64,000 nucleotides of DNA from Arthrobacter sp. OVS8 (GTDB lineage: Bacteria > Actinomycetota > Actinomycetes > Actinomycetales > Micrococcaceae), in contig CP116670.1 of the NCBI GenBank assembly GCA_028370155.1, positions 1,550,001 to 1,614,000 on the forward strand. The letters run 5' to 3'. The stretch's first letter is position 1. Each line of letters starts with the position of its first letter. Below the pieces are notes generated by a model. It ran no database searches, had not been told where the DNA came from, and saw nothing but the letters and a program-made list of their open reading frames with translations. The position numbers and the translations under genes were made by a program. Of this stretch, positions 63,662 through 64,000 are shown piece by piece.

Positions 63662-64000
63662 TCAGCGCTTGGCGTACTGCGTCCAGGGAATGTTCCAGTC
63701 GCCGAAGCCTTCGAGCGGTTCCACGGCCGGGGCCCCGGTGTTGAGGGTCCTGACGACGTCACCGGTCTTCATATTGTTGAAGAACCAGGCGGCGTCCGCC
63801 GGGAGCAGCCCGACGCAGCCGTGCGAGACGTTGACCTTGCCCACTGCGCCCCACGCCGACTCCAGGGCCTGGTGGACGTACACGCCGGAGGTGGTCAGCC
63901 GGTTGGCGTACTCCACCGTCAGGGGCGGGTAGTACCCCTTGTCCCCGGGTTTCAGCCCGATGCTGCCGGCGTTGAACTTGGACTTTCGCTCCTGCTCCAT
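63662..64000 (-). CDS. L,D-transpeptidase catalytic (YkuD) domain, 5' end outside window
   Basis: C-terminal 112 residues of a YkuD enzyme that cross-links peptidoglycan stem peptides 3-3 or attaches wall proteins. The active-site block is complete: VYVHQALESAWGAVGKVNVS followed by HGCVGLLPADAAWFF, with the nucleophile Cys in SHGCV and the upstream His. The remaining N-terminus, expected to include a signal peptide and perhaps Ig-like domains, lies beyond base 64000. Intact within the window. Confidence 0.9.
   Translation of the reverse strand: MEQERKSKFNAGSIGLKPGDKGYYPPLTVEYANRLTTSGVYVHQALESAWGAVGKVNVSHGCVGLLPADAAWFFNNMKTGDVVRTLNTGAPAVEPLEGFGDWNIPWTQYAKR

Overview
The window is a high-GC actinobacterial chromosome segment, most likely from Arthrobacter, Pseudarthrobacter or a close relative in the Micrococcaceae. 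This rests on the codon bias toward G/C, GTG starts, actinobacterial families (RpfB, Pmt, SCO4848, DUF2505, TIGR01906) and a gene order recalling two Mycobacterium tuberculosis blocks: lpdA-punA-pmmB (Rv3303c, Rv3307, Rv3308) and pmt/rsmI-tatD-rpfB-rsmA-ispE-pth-rplY-prs-glmU-tetR-mfd (Rv1002c to Rv1020). The genus is an inference. I see no insertion sequence, prophage or CRISPR array.

A caveat governs the whole annotation. About 25 of the 42 protein genes are split by roughly 50 frameshifts. Nearly every one is repaired by restoring one base to a G or C run, and conserved or usually essential genes (mfd, pth, ispE, sufS) are hit. I read this as homopolymer under-calling, not biology. Genes are given at their full reconstructed extent as CDS with the breaks noted.

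Layout. 1-3.8 kb: quinone reductase LpdA (partial), purine nucleoside phosphorylase, an Rrf2 regulator and a phosphohexomutase. 3.8-10.3 kb: an assimilatory nitrite block (nirD, divergent nirB-cobA-nnaR, and an FAD oxidoreductase) with two GlnR-type operator arrays. 10.4-16.0 kb: deoC, small membrane proteins and mfd. 16.2-37.7 kb: accessory-looking DNA between mfd and pth. It holds a secreted animal-type haem peroxidase with RTX, FN3 and LGFP repeats, an SDR/DUF2867 protein, DUF2505, SCO4848, sufSU, and four tandem paralogous LuxR-type ATPase regulators around a 0.94-kb hairpin-rich gap. 37.9-50.0 kb: housekeeping genes (pth, rplY, prs, glmU, tRNA-Gln, tetR, ABC-F, ispE, rsmA, rpfB, tatD), with a structured intergenic repeat family at 43.1-43.6 kb. 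50.4-64 kb: a moxR-DUF58-transglutaminase operon, a gabD-type dehydrogenase, rsmI, protein O-mannosyltransferase, an acyl-CoA synthetase, a TIGR01906 membrane protein and a partial L,D-transpeptidase.

How genes work together. The nir block makes ammonia from nitrite; CobA supplies a precursor of its sirohaem, NnaR is a HemD-like DNA-binding activator, and the GlnR arrays tie it to nitrogen status. PunA, PmmB and DeoC fit nucleoside and sugar-phosphate metabolism. RpfB and the L,D-transpeptidase act on the cell wall, GlmU supplies its precursor, and Pmt glycosylates exported proteins. The most unusual items are the four-regulator array (apparently a duplicated two-gene cassette), the covarying hairpin repeats, and the peroxidase-RTX-LGFP fusion.
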